This document shows, in pieces, positions 1 through 10,519 of a DNA stretch of 64,000 bases. Below the pieces are notes generated by a model, which saw only the letters and a program-made list of their open reading frames with translations, did not search any database and had not been told where the DNA came from. Within the stretch, counting starts at the first letter, position 1; every line of letters begins with the position of its first letter. A program made the position numbers and the translations under genes. Origin of the DNA: an uncultured bacterium (lineage in GTDB: Bacteria > Cyanobacteriota > Vampirovibrionia > Obscuribacterales > Obscuribacteraceae); contig CAILLX010000067.1 in assembly GCA_903835185.1 (NCBI GenBank), positions 1-64,000 on the forward strand. Reading direction: 5' to 3'.

Positions 1-174
1 GCCGATTATTATTACAATCGCCAGGTGAAGCAAGTACTGAAAGGAGATCTGTGGGCCATGCCAGCTTGGCTTGGGCGCTTCCTGGTACCGAGCCGTGGGA
101 ACAAACCCCTAAAAACGATGCACCCGGTGCTGCCGCAGCCATTCATTAACGTTGATTATTGGGCACCCAGATGA
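1..174 (+). CDS. 3' end of a repeated gene of unknown function (partial)
   Basis: The first frame is open from base 1 to a TGA at 172-174 and gives 57 residues. The N-terminus lies outside the window. The peptide contains ADYYYNRQ, LWAMPAWLG, PSRGNKPLKTM and NVDYW. A second copy of the same C-terminus is encoded on the minus strand at 43876-44052, so the reading is supported by conservation of the frame between two copies: most differences are single substitutions, and the only length change is a three-base indel just before the stop. I do not recognise the family. The copy at 43.9 kb is 5'-disrupted, so this may be the intact paralogue or another fragment; the window edge hides which. Confidence 0.55.
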   Translation, partial: ADYYYNRQVKQVLKGDLWAMPAWLGRFLVPSRGNKPLKTMHPVLPQPFINVDYWAPR

Positions 175-276
175 TTAAAAGATACGCACCCAGCTCATAG
201 ATATACAGCAAGTTGAGCTGTCAGCCACCTTGAGGTGGGCAATGACAAAGCGCTTAAGTAGTCGTTCGCCCAGCAT
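1..276 (+). repeat. Dispersed repeat, copy A
   Basis: Bases 1-276 match the reverse complement of 43774-44052 with high identity. The match includes the end of the reading frame and about 100 bases after its stop. The only length difference is three bases just before the stop codon. The post-stop part holds a conserved hairpin (CAGCTCA at 191-197 pairing with TGAGCTG at 214-220) and the block TTCGCCCAGCAT at 265-276, where similarity stops. The left end runs out of the window. Confidence 0.85.
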
Positions 277-471
277 AATGTAGTGCTGCCCCAGAGTATT
301 GATTGGGAAGCCATGGAGGGCAAGCTGCGCGGCATCTTAAAGAGCGACTGCAGCCCAGGCTCAGTTGCGAGGTTCAACAGGCGAACCTTATTGCTGCTGT
401 TAGTGAAGCAGAAAACTCGCAATTTGACTTAACGTTCTCCGATTGGGACGAATAGTACTCTATTTAGCGGC
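277..471. other. Intergenic stretch after repeat copy A
   Basis: Between the end of the repeat and the stop codon of the next minus-strand gene I see no supported gene. A 39-codon plus-strand frame (313-432) begins after a weak GGGAAG, but its peptide has no recognisable character. No clear terminator hairpin with a T run was found. Confidence 0.4.
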
Positions 472-1926
472 TTATGTTTGATCTGCCTCTGGAATAAACG
501 GATGTGTTTCCAGGAATCGGCTCAGCGCGTTGCTGACCCGCAGACCATCAAGCAGCGGGCCGTCCATGCGCACTTCACGCGTTAGCAAAGCTTTGGCAAG
601 CGAGAGTTTGTTGGCTACGAGTTTTGCCAGAGTGCCGCCAGAAAAACGGAAGCACACGCTCGGCCGATCTATCGATGGATCAAAAGGTTGTACTAGGACC
701 TGCCCTGATTGCGCTTTTAGGACAAATGATATCTGCTCATCTCCACCAATCACGAATCCGACTGTAGTACCACCCCTGGTGACTTCTTTGATAATGTCGG
801 CAGAAAGCTCTCTGGGTAAAAACTGTTGGAAATAGTTGCGTGCCCATTGGACAGAGAAACAGATTTCATGTTGGTCCGGTACCAGCAGGCGCCCCCAGTT
901 CTCCGATCTGCCAAAAGAGATTAGCTGTTCGAAATAAGCTGTGTCGAGAAGAGTTGGCGCATATTGATAGCGCCCGGCTACCTCAAAGAGATTTCTTGTC
1001 TTGACGTTGATAACGTCTCTTAGCATCTTGCGCAAAATACTCGGCAGATTCCAGGTGTCGCGATCTGTTACTTCGAGCGTTTCATAGCCAAGTGCTCGAG
1101 CTAAATACTCTCCCCATTCTCTGTTAAGCATGCTTTGGGTTGAGACCAGGTTGCAAATTCTTGGTCTGGAATCGTCTTCCAGCAGTCGCCAGAAGAAGGT
1201 GGTCATTGTGTTTGCAGCTGAAAACCACAAAGTGGCATCCGGGTTAAAGTTGAGCTTGAAGCTGTTGCCTGGCATGACAGCAGGATTGCTTGGGCTTGAA
1301 CTTTCGCGCAGAAGGGTGGATAAACCTGAGAAATTAAGGGCGCTGCCGTCAACAGTAGAGCCAGAGATAAGAGGCAGCCTGATTAAGTGCCAGCAGGCGT
1401 CGAGCTTGGAAGTGTTCTCGAGCAAACGCAACTCATACTGCTGACAGACGCCTTCCCAGTGACTCAAAGGTTTGCGCCGCTCAAATTCAAACTCTTCCGG
1501 GACGACACCATCAGGTTGAATCCCGCCCCACAAAGAGGATACGATAAAGATTGGTGTGCCCTTAAGCATCCTTGCTATGCGAGGCAGTTCACTGGCTGAC
1601 CAGGGAGCGCGTGGCGCTCTTGGTTCATCAAAGTTGGGTGGCAGTCCGCAAAAGATTATTGCATCGTATGTGGTGCCTTTGATAGACTCGCCATAGTCGA
1701 GAATGCGCAGACGTTCCTGGAAGACTTGGAGCTGTTCGCGTCCGCCCAGTGCCCGTTCTAGCCAGGAATAAGCTGCCGACTGCAGATCAAGCGGAGTGAG
1801 AGTGAAGAGGTTGAGTGCCGACTTTGCAGGTATATGGACATGCCAGCCTTTGTGCAAGAGCAAGGCAACCAGTGGACCAGAGAAGCTAGAAATTGGGCCC
1901 CAGAGGTAAGCTGTCTTGTGCGTCAT
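472..1926 (-). CDS. Rossmann-like protein with C-terminal SCP2-like domain
   Basis: This is a 484-residue protein of unknown function. The N-terminus (TAYLWGPISSFSGPLVALLL, then HKGWHVHIP) reads like the first beta-alpha-beta of an NAD(P)-binding epimerase/reductase fold, but the usual GxxGxxG is not preserved. The last 120 residues (around IIKEVTRGGTTVGFVIGG, FRFSGGTLAKLVANKLS and RMDGPLLDGLRVSNAL) resemble an SCP2-type lipid-carrier domain; this is an inference from pattern only. I chose the ATG at 1926 because AGGAAG lies 5 bases upstream; a GTG two codons earlier would touch that ribosome site. It is divergent from the CoA-transferase gene across 265 bases and has no close same-strand partner. 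Confidence 0.7.
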   Translation of the reverse strand: MTHKTAYLWGPISSFSGPLVALLLHKGWHVHIPAKSALNLFTLTPLDLQSAAYSWLERALGGREQLQVFQERLRILDYGESIKGTTYDAIIFCGLPPNFDEPRAPRAPWSASELPRIARMLKGTPIFIVSSLWGGIQPDGVVPEEFEFERRKPLSHWEGVCQQYELRLLENTSKLDACWHLIRLPLISGSTVDGSALNFSGLSTLLRESSSPSNPAVMPGNSFKLNFNPDATLWFSAANTMTTFFWRLLEDDSRPRICNLVSTQSMLNREWGEYLARALGYETLEVTDRDTWNLPSILRKMLRDVINVKTRNLFEVAGRYQYAPTLLDTAYFEQLISFGRSENWGRLLVPDQHEICFSVQWARNYFQQFLPRELSADIIKEVTRGGTTVGFVIGGDEQISFVLKAQSGQVLVQPFDPSIDRPSVCFRFSGGTLAKLVANKLSLAKALLTREVRMDGPLLDGLRVSNALSRFLETHPFIPEADQT

Positions 1927-2191
1927 GTCCACTTCCTATTGGGGGTACCCTGCAGACTATTCAATCTGTGCTCCCGCTGTCGTGCAAAGGGAAAAGATAA
2001 CACAAAGCAGAGGGCGGAGTTTAGCTAAGAGCCATTGTAAAGTACTTTGCTCTCTGGGTAAAATTTCTTTGAAAGTAGCTCAGTTGCCCGGACGCGAACA
2101 GTTTTGCTTGTCGCCATATGTTAACGTTGTCGTCGACCGTAGCTTATGCATCTAAGGGTGCCTGGTAGTAGAGACTCTTGTGAGGTCGGGC

Positions 2192-2968
2192 ATGGTTGTT
2201 GCCAGCGCTTATACCGATACTGAGATGATGGTAGTGGAGGCAGCACGTTGCCTTTGCGATGGCGAAAGGGTCCTGGTGGGAGTCGGCATGCCCAACCTGG
2301 CGGCTTGTTTGGCTTTGCGCTTGCATGCTCCAGGGTTGGTGCTCATATTTGAGTCAGGCGTTGTAGGCGCTCGCCCAGAGCGCTTACCGCTATCGATTGG
2401 TGATTCGGTTCTCTCTGAAAATGCTCAGGTAGTCTGCTCGATGTTCGAACTGTTCAACTTTTATCTACAAGGTGGTCTGGTAGATGTCGGTTTTTTGGGC
2501 GGGGCGCAGATTGATCAGTTTGGCAACATAAATTCAACAGTGGTGGGACACTACGACAACTGCAAAGTGAGGTTGCCAGGAAGTGGTGGGGCTTGTGAAA
2601 TAGCGATACATGCAAAGAGAACTATCATTATGACCAAGCAGGATGCCAGGAGATTCCCTGCTCGGGTCGACTTTATAACCAGCCCCGGCTATCTTGACAG
2701 CCGTGAAAAAAGAAACAGTCTTGGTATGCCGGGTGCAGGTCCCCACACTGTCATAACAGATCTTGGAGTCTACCAGTTTGACTCTCAGGGGAAGATGTAT
2801 CTGGTGCGCCTCCATCCAGGTGTGACACTGGATAAGGTTCGCTCTGCTGTTGGCTGGAATATTGAAGTTGTATCGACACCTGAGCTGACAGCCTGCCCAT
2901 CAGATCATGAGCTCAAAGTATTAAGAGAGCTTGATTCTCGAGGCGTGTATTTAAAAAGCAGTCAATAA
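2192..2968 (+). CDS. CoA-transferase, beta (B) subunit, GctB/IpdB-like
   Basis: A 258-residue protein with the signature of family I CoA-transferase B subunits: VGVGMPNLAA near the N-terminus, the ESG motif (FESGVVGARP) carrying the expected catalytic glutamate, LGGAQID, and LPGSGGACEIA. Closest by pattern to glutaconate CoA-transferase B or the steroid-ring enzyme IpdB. Such enzymes need an A subunit, but neither neighbour encodes one: upstream is a divergent unrelated gene and downstream an RDD protein on the other strand. ATG 2192 follows GTGAGG by 6 bases and is preferred to the GTG at 2180. The thiolase at 3736 suggests a shared acyl-CoA pathway. The substrate cannot be decided. Confidence 0.85.
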   Translation: MVVASAYTDTEMMVVEAARCLCDGERVLVGVGMPNLAACLALRLHAPGLVLIFESGVVGARPERLPLSIGDSVLSENAQVVCSMFELFNFYLQGGLVDVGFLGGAQIDQFGNINSTVVGHYDNCKVRLPGSGGACEIAIHAKRTIIMTKQDARRFPARVDFITSPGYLDSREKRNSLGMPGAGPHTVITDLGVYQFDSQGKMYLVRLHPGVTLDKVRSAVGWNIEVVSTPELTACPSDHELKVLRELDSRGVYLKSSQ

Positions 2969-3037
2969 AAAATTGCTGTGATGAAGTGATGAGACCGGGC
3001 TAAGTTTGCGTAGTCAAGCTGGCTGGAATGTCAGAAT

Positions 3038-3652
3038 TCATTGCCTGGGAACAATCTTGCTGAAATCCATGTGCGATTCAACAAATCCGGTGCTGGCTAT
3101 ATCGTCACCTATGCGCAGTCCGTCTTCTCTGCTGTAAACGCGAAATCCTTCAAGCGGGATGACAACAGCGCAATAAATCATGCCGACAAATTGAATTAAA
3201 TTACGGACAGACTCATTGATCCAGGGGATAGGAACAAGGTGTTCGGCAGAGTCAAACACTGTCAAAACTACGTAAGGAGCTACTATCACTATGTTGCGCT
3301 CGACAGATTGCAGGAGGGAACAGGGTTGTCCTGTGTTGAGATCTACTACCTGAAATCCCATCAAATTCTTACCAATACCACGTCCTTCGAAAAGATAGTC
3401 ACGACACACGAATGTGATAATCATGACCGCTTGTAGTTGCAAAAAGTCTCTGATAAAAGGGATAAGTGAGACGGCTGCTGCCACCATGTAGCAGACGAAG
3501 ATATCGATTACAATGGCAACCATACGTTTACCGAGCTCGATTCTAGCTGGTTGTACTGCCGGCTGGTCCGGGTCAGAAGGTTGTTGCTGTTGATCTGAAT
3601 CTCGTGCACTTCCTTCTGGTTGGCTGCCGGGACCGCCGTACGATCTTGTCAT
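3038..3652 (-). CDS. RDD family membrane protein
   Basis: A 204-residue integral membrane protein. After a polar, Gln/Pro-rich N-terminus of about 40 residues comes RIELGKRMVAIVIDIFVCY, the Arg...Asp motif at the start of a membrane helix that names the RDD family. Further helices follow around residues 70-85, 120-140 and 160-175, and RDYLFEGRGIGKNLMGFQVV is the conserved loop region. The ATG at 3652 has AAAGGG 7 bases upstream. Molecular role in most RDD proteins is unknown; some affect ion homeostasis. It is convergent with the CoA-transferase gene and divergent from the thiolase across 83 bases. Confidence 0.85.
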   Translation of the reverse strand: MTRSYGGPGSQPEGSARDSDQQQQPSDPDQPAVQPARIELGKRMVAIVIDIFVCYMVAAAVSLIPFIRDFLQLQAVMIITFVCRDYLFEGRGIGKNLMGFQVVDLNTGQPCSLLQSVERNIVIVAPYVVLTVFDSAEHLVPIPWINESVRNLIQFVGMIYCAVVIPLEGFRVYSREDGLRIGDDIASTGFVESHMDFSKIVPRQ

Positions 3653-3735
3653 GAGTTAGCCCTTTCACTATGCCTTCGCTTATCATAAAGCACGCAGTGA
3701 GTTCGCGTAAGGTTTGTTTTGAGGTTGAGTGAGAG

Positions 3736-4932
3736 ATGAACCAGACAGTAATTGTTGACGGATTGCGCACTGCGTTTGGCAAGCTTGGCGGCGTAATAAG
3801 TGGACTTTCGGCTGTTGAGCTTGCCGCTCCGCTCATCAAAGAGCTGGTTGAACGGAACCAGCTGACCGGCTCAGAAGTTGATGAAGTCATTATTGGGCAG
3901 GCTATTGGCGCTGGTTGTGGACAAATTCCCTCCAGGCAGGCTGCAATCAGGGCTGGATTACCTGTTACTTGCGAGTCAACAACTATCAATAAAGTCTGTG
4001 CCTCAGGTATGAGAGCTGTCACTATTGGTGATCTGCGCATTGCCTGTGGCGGAGCAGATATTATCCTTGCTGGTGGTATGGAGTCTATGAGTCAGGCGCC
4101 ATTTCTGCTTGAGGCTGCCTCAGCCAGGTTCGGCAAGCGGATGGGGCATGCCAGGCTTGTGGATGCCATGCTGTCAGATGGGCTGGAATGTCCGCTGACG
4201 TCAGTTCACATGGGTGTGTATGGCTCGCGGATGGCTGAGGAGTTTAATATCTCACGTCAATCCCAGGATGAATGGGCTTTTTGCAGCCATCAACTGGCTT
4301 GCCGGGCACAGAGAGAAGGGCGCCTGGCAGAAGAGATCCTTCCTCTTAATGTTCTGCAAAGAAGAGGGCAGGTGAAGACTATAGACACTGATGAGGCGGT
4401 CAGAGCAGGAATAACCATTGAAGCATTGGCAGCTCTAAAACCGGTGTTTGATCAAAAAGGCACTATTACTGCCGGCAACGCTCCTGGTGTCAATGACGGT
4501 GCTGCCATGTTGCTTATTATGAGCGAGAAAAAGGCATCTGACCTCGGGTTGAAACCGCTGGCTCGCATAGTCACTCATGCCGCTGTCGGGCAAGATGCTC
4601 CTTATCTCGCTACTGTGCCGGCTCTGGCCTGTAGAAAGGCTCTTGCCCAGGCTGGCCTTTCTGTGAGTGATCTTGGTGTAATTGAGATTAATGAAGCATT
4701 TGCTGCAGTAACTCTCACATCCATGCAGATGCTTGCAGTAAGCTCAGAGCTTGTCAATGTAAATGGCGGCGCCATTGCCATTGGCCATCCGATTGGAGCT
4801 AGTGGTGCTCGCATCTTACTTGCTCTGTCCAGGGAGATGAAGCGTCGTTCTTGCCGTTTTGGTGCAGCTGCAATCTGTTCCGGTACTGCGCAAGGAGACT
4901 GTGTGATTCTCTCGCGTGAAGGGCTCGAGTAA
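3736..4932 (+). CDS. Thiolase (acetyl-CoA C-acetyltransferase type)
   Basis: A 398-residue thiolase, full length for the degradative/biosynthetic family. The nucleophilic cysteine is in [14 protein letters not shown], the second catalytic cysteine in the C-terminal [10 protein letters not shown] segment, and NEAFA plus [17 protein letters not shown] hold the catalytic His/Asn residues. It condenses or cleaves acetoacetyl-CoA or longer 3-ketoacyl-CoA in the cytoplasm. The C-terminal motif reads CSGTAQG where many members read CxGGGxG; the required Cys and Gly are kept. It is followed 46 bases later by ligA on the same strand, probably a chance neighbour. Chain-length preference cannot be read from sequence. 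Confidence 0.93.
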   Translation: MNQTVIVDGLRTAFGKLGGVISGLSAVELAAPLIKELVERNQLTGSEVDEVIIGQAIGAGCGQIPSRQAAIRAGLPVTCESTTINKVCASGMRAVTIGDLRIACGGADIILAGGMESMSQAPFLLEAASARFGKRMGHARLVDAMLSDGLECPLTSVHMGVYGSRMAEEFNISRQSQDEWAFCSHQLACRAQREGRLAEEILPLNVLQRRGQVKTIDTDEAVRAGITIEALAALKPVFDQKGTITAGNAPGVNDGAAMLLIMSEKKASDLGLKPLARIVTHAAVGQDAPYLATVPALACRKALAQAGLSVSDLGVIEINEAFAAVTLTSMQMLAVSSELVNVNGGAIAIGHPIGASGARILLALSREMKRRSCRFGAAAICSGTAQGDCVILSREGLE

Positions 4933-4963
4933 GTAGTTGTGAAGGCTCAATGCATGTTGCTGA

Positions 4964-7030
<2,067 letters not shown>

Positions 7031-7276
7031 ATGAAGATCTACCATGTGAATACTTTGGGCGCCGCGATAATCCTTTCACTTCTCCTCATGGGCGGGTTGG
7101 GACTGTTTGTCCTTGTTCCGATCGTATTTATTCAGTGGCTCTGGAACGTTACGATAGCTAACCTCACTTTATTGCCTCAGATTAACTTGTGGCAGTCGTC
7201 CTTGCTTTATCTGTCGGGTGCCACAATTATTTATCTTTCCGGATTGGTTCGTATCGACTTTGAAACTGTTTCATGA
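7031..7276 (+). CDS. Small membrane protein, two helices, coupled to ligA
   Basis: An 81-residue protein whose ATG begins on the base after the ligA stop, so translation is probably coupled. Two hydrophobic segments are visible, roughly residues 8-35 (LGAAIILSLLLMGGLGLFVLV, part shown by LSLLLMGGLGLFVLV) and 55-70 (SSLLYLSGATIIYLSGL), separated by a loop containing NVTIANLTLLPQ. Glycine-rich hydrophobic residues dominate. I do not recognise a named family. The tight junction with ligA argues that it is a real gene rather than a chance frame. Confidence 0.7.
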   Translation: MKIYHVNTLGAAIILSLLLMGGLGLFVLVPIVFIQWLWNVTIANLTLLPQINLWQSSLLYLSGATIIYLSGLVRIDFETVS

Positions 7277-7369
7277 CGCAGTCTCGATCTTGACCTGGCT
7301 TAAGCACGCTGCTGTTTGCGTTTAGATCCATTAAAATGATTGTGAGCGGAGAAACGGGTTGGGTGAAAC

Positions 7370-8452
7370 ATGCGGCTCACATATGGTGCAACAGATAGGA
7401 TGCCAGGCAGGAGCTGTCTGGCAGTCAGCACAGTGGTTGCTTTGTTGGCTTGCCCTTTGTTTCTTAGCCTAACTAGCCAGCCGGCCTGGTCCAGTGGGCG
7501 AGAGAAAAATACTGCCGGAGCTGCTGATGAAAATTTCAAAACAGGAATGAAGCGCTATAAGAGTTGTGACTTCGATGGTGCTATCGACTCTTTCCTCCAG
7601 TCAATCTATTTTTCCCGCAACAACTATAATCCGCAGGCCAACTTCTGGCTGGGCAAAGCTTATAAGGAGAAAAAAGAGTATTTTAAAGGTATTGATGCTT
7701 TCAAAAAGCATATCGAGCAAGTCGTGGGACCGTCGCCTGATTCTCACCTGGAGCTTGGTTATCTATATATGGAAACAGGACACTACGATGAGGCTACGAT
7801 TGAGTTTTATAATGCTATGGCGCAGACATTTTCTAATAATCCTAAAGCACATAATGCACTGGGGCTGCTGTGTGAGAGGCAGGGGCGGTGGGGGGAGGCT
7901 CTCGATCAGTTCAGAGAAGCGCTGGGCGATCAACCCTGGACCTATCTTGAAGCTTGGTTGAACATGTGTGAGTGCTATATGAGAGAACAAGACTTTGGCA
8001 GCGCCTATGAGCAATATCAGATGTTGTTGAAAAGCACTGTGAAATACAGCAAAGAAGATCAGCAAGATATACTCAACCACATGGGTGTTTGTCTTTTGAC
8101 AAAAGGCGATCATGAGGGTGCTATGAGAAAATGGAGAGAATGTCTCTCTCTTAACCCATCTAACGCTCCTGCACACCTTAACCTGGGCTTGATGTTTGAT
8201 TCGGAAAATCACATAACTTCGGCAATAGGCGAGTACAAGCAGTATGTGCGACTGGCACCAAAAGAAGCTAATATAACCCAAATTAAGGGTCGCCTGACGC
8301 TACTTGAACAGAAGATAGCACCACCTGAGCCGCTGTCGTCCGCCAAACCTACTCCTTATATGCGCCAACAGGCTCAGGATTTGGAAGAGACTAAACGTAA
8401 AGCTTTTGAAGAGTTAAATACGCCTGCACCAGCTGTGGAGAATCCATTTTAG
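7370..8452 (+). CDS. Secreted TPR protein
   Basis: A 360-residue protein with an N-terminal signal peptide (hydrophobic run VVALLACPLFLSLTSQPAWSSG) followed by tetratricopeptide repeats, e.g. YNPQANFWLGKAYKEKKEYF, DSHLELGYLYMETGHYDEAT, PKAHNALGLLCERQGRWGEA and APAHLNLGLMFDSENHITSA. About six repeats fill residues 50-300; the tail is Pro/Glu-rich. TPRs bind protein partners, here presumably outside the cytoplasmic membrane. Translation may start at ATG 7370 (GGGTGA upstream) or at ATG 7400, which would give a more typical signal peptide. No neighbour indicates a specific partner. Confidence 0.8.
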   Translation: MRLTYGATDRMPGRSCLAVSTVVALLACPLFLSLTSQPAWSSGREKNTAGAADENFKTGMKRYKSCDFDGAIDSFLQSIYFSRNNYNPQANFWLGKAYKEKKEYFKGIDAFKKHIEQVVGPSPDSHLELGYLYMETGHYDEATIEFYNAMAQTFSNNPKAHNALGLLCERQGRWGEALDQFREALGDQPWTYLEAWLNMCECYMREQDFGSAYEQYQMLLKSTVKYSKEDQQDILNHMGVCLLTKGDHEGAMRKWRECLSLNPSNAPAHLNLGLMFDSENHITSAIGEYKQYVRLAPKEANITQIKGRLTLLEQKIAPPEPLSSAKPTPYMRQQAQDLEETKRKAFEELNTPAPAVENPF

Positions 8453-8557
8453 CAGCTTGGATATAGCTTTGATATCGCTCACAGGCTTTCTTGGTTGAGC
8501 TGTTTAATTGCTGGACTCAAGATAGTAAATCCTTGCCGGCAGTCTGCTATTGATTGT

Positions 8558-10465
8558 ATGATCACATTTATGCCTGTCGCAATTGCCTGCCAAAACCTGT
8601 CCAAGTCATACAGCTCACGAGCTCTGTTTAGAGGCATCTCTTTTGCATTGGATGACAGAGAGCGACTGGGACTAATCGGACCGAACGGTTCGGGCAAATC
8701 TACTCTACTCAAGATTTTGTCCGGGATGGTTGATCCTGACGAAGGCACAGTGACTCCGAAAAAGTATCTTAACATCGCTTATCTAGCGCAGGAAAACATC
8801 TATGCTCCTGGTTTGACCGCCGCAGAAGTGGTGGCGCAGTCGTTGCAAGGTTTGCCGTTGGACGAAGCGCAACGCGCAACAAAGGTAGAGGTGGCGCTCA
8901 GCAGAGTCGGATTTGATACTGGGCAGATTGATGTTGCACAGCTGTCCGGTGGCTGGCGAAAAAGATTGGCGTTGGCAGCCGAACTGGTTCGCGAGCCAGA
9001 CTTTCTCTTGCTGGACGAGCCTACTAATCACCTGGATCTCTCAGGTGTGTTGTGGCTTGAAAACTTGTTGAAGTCAGCCTCCTTTGGTTATGTTGTAGTT
9101 ACTCACGATCGCAACTTTTTGGAAAATATAACCGATCGCATGATGGAACTTAATCCAATGTATCGTGACGGGTTGCTGAGCGTCAAAGGGAAATACAGTG
9201 CTTTTTTGACTGCGCGTCAGGAGCTCGTTTTGGCGCAAGGGAATCAGGAGGATGCACTGGCAAGCAAAGTCAGACGTGAGATTGCCTGGCTGAGCCGCGG
9301 TGCTCGTGCCAGGCAGACTAAAGCGCAGGGACGCATACGTGCAGCCGCCAAGTTGATGGAAGATTTTGAGGAGGTCAAGTTCCGCAACACGCAAACTGCA
9401 TCTGTAGATATAGATTTTAACGCCAGTGGTCGTAAGACTAAAGAGTTGCTTGTTTGCAAGGATGTAGAAAAGTCGCTCGGCGGCAAGCTGCTTTTCTCAA
9501 ATTTGAATTTAACTCTTCACTCAGGCAAGAAATTGGGTTTACTTGGCACCAACGGAAGTGGCAAGACTACGTTGCTGAAAATTCTTGCCGGGCAGATGCA
9601 GCCGGATCAAGGAACGATCAAGCGAGCTCATGATCTTAAGGTAGTGTGGTTTGATCAGAATAGAGAGCAGTTGGACAAGGATGTGTCATTGCGCGAAGCT
9701 CTTTGTCCAAGCTCTGGTAGCTCGCTAAGCGGCTCTATTAGCGATTCTGTTGTGTATAACGGTCGATCCATACATGTTGCCAGCTGGTCTCGCCGTTTTC
9801 TCTTCCGTCCGGACCAACTGAACATGCCTGTGAGCTATCTCTCCGGAGGTGAACAGGCAAGGATTTTAATTGCCCGGCTTATGTTACAGCCTGCTGACAT
9901 ATTGATATTGGATGAACCTACTAATGATCTTGATATCCAGACGCTCGAAGTTCTGGAGGAGAGCCTTAACGAGTTCCCAGGTGCGGTGGTGCTGGTGACG
10001 CATGATCGCTTTATGATCGACACTGTTTCTACAGAGATAGTTGCTCTCGATGGTTCAGGCGGTGTTGAGTTCTTCGCTGACTATACGCAATGGGAAGACA
10101 ATAGGTTGAGGCAATCAGCAAATGTAGCGAAGCGGTCTGTTTCTGAAAAGGTGAGCTTGGCTAGAACAGGACAGGCTAAGACTTGCTCAGCAGTTCGCGA
10201 TGCTGGGCAAGCAAGAGCAGATGGTTTGCGAGACTGTAGTCCGTTGTCGACTGGAGAGAAGAAACAGTTGGAGACTCTTCCTGAGAAGATAGAGGCTGCC
10301 GAGACTTGTGCTGCTGAAATCAGACAACAGATGGAGGATCCCGATGTTGCCTCCGACCACGTCAAGCTACATGAGTATATGAATCGCCTGGCTGAGGCGG
10401 AGTCGGCAGTTAGCGAGCTATATTTACGATGGGAAGATCTCGAATCGCGACGGCAATTGACATAG
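8558..10465 (+). CDS. ABC-F ATPase, Uup-like
   Basis: A soluble protein with two ABC ATPase domains and no membrane segments. Domain 1 has Walker A GPNGSGKST, signature LSGGWRKR and Walker B LLLDEPTNHLD. Domain 2 has GTNGSGKTT, LSGGEQAR and ILILDEPTNDLD. The inter-domain linker is charged, and the last 90 residues form a predicted coiled coil (from LSTGEKKQLETLPEKIE), the arrangement of Uup. ABC-F proteins act on ribosomes; Uup has also been tied to DNA structure. The start is uncertain: ATG 8558 gives 635 residues, normal for Uup, but there is no good ribosome site; ATG 8570 and TTG 8495 are alternatives. It is convergent with a second ABC-F gene. Confidence 0.9.
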   Translation: MITFMPVAIACQNLSKSYSSRALFRGISFALDDRERLGLIGPNGSGKSTLLKILSGMVDPDEGTVTPKKYLNIAYLAQENIYAPGLTAAEVVAQSLQGLPLDEAQRATKVEVALSRVGFDTGQIDVAQLSGGWRKRLALAAELVREPDFLLLDEPTNHLDLSGVLWLENLLKSASFGYVVVTHDRNFLENITDRMMELNPMYRDGLLSVKGKYSAFLTARQELVLAQGNQEDALASKVRREIAWLSRGARARQTKAQGRIRAAAKLMEDFEEVKFRNTQTASVDIDFNASGRKTKELLVCKDVEKSLGGKLLFSNLNLTLHSGKKLGLLGTNGSGKTTLLKILAGQMQPDQGTIKRAHDLKVVWFDQNREQLDKDVSLREALCPSSGSSLSGSISDSVVYNGRSIHVASWSRRFLFRPDQLNMPVSYLSGGEQARILIARLMLQPADILILDEPTNDLDIQTLEVLEESLNEFPGAVVLVTHDRFMIDTVSTEIVALDGSGGVEFFADYTQWEDNRLRQSANVAKRSVSEKVSLARTGQAKTCSAVRDAGQARADGLRDCSPLSTGEKKQLETLPEKIEAAETCAAEIRQQMEDPDVASDHVKLHEYMNRLAEAESAVSELYLRWEDLESRRQLT

Positions 10466-10519
10466 TTGAGAAACATGGACAGTTAGTCGGCAGTATCGGC
10501 ACCAGGAAACAAAAGCTAG

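Noticed and set aside
530..1599. Several plus-strand frames across the Rossmann/SCP2-like gene
   Set aside because: They are antisense to a longer frame with a good ribosome site, and their peptides lack recognisable domains.
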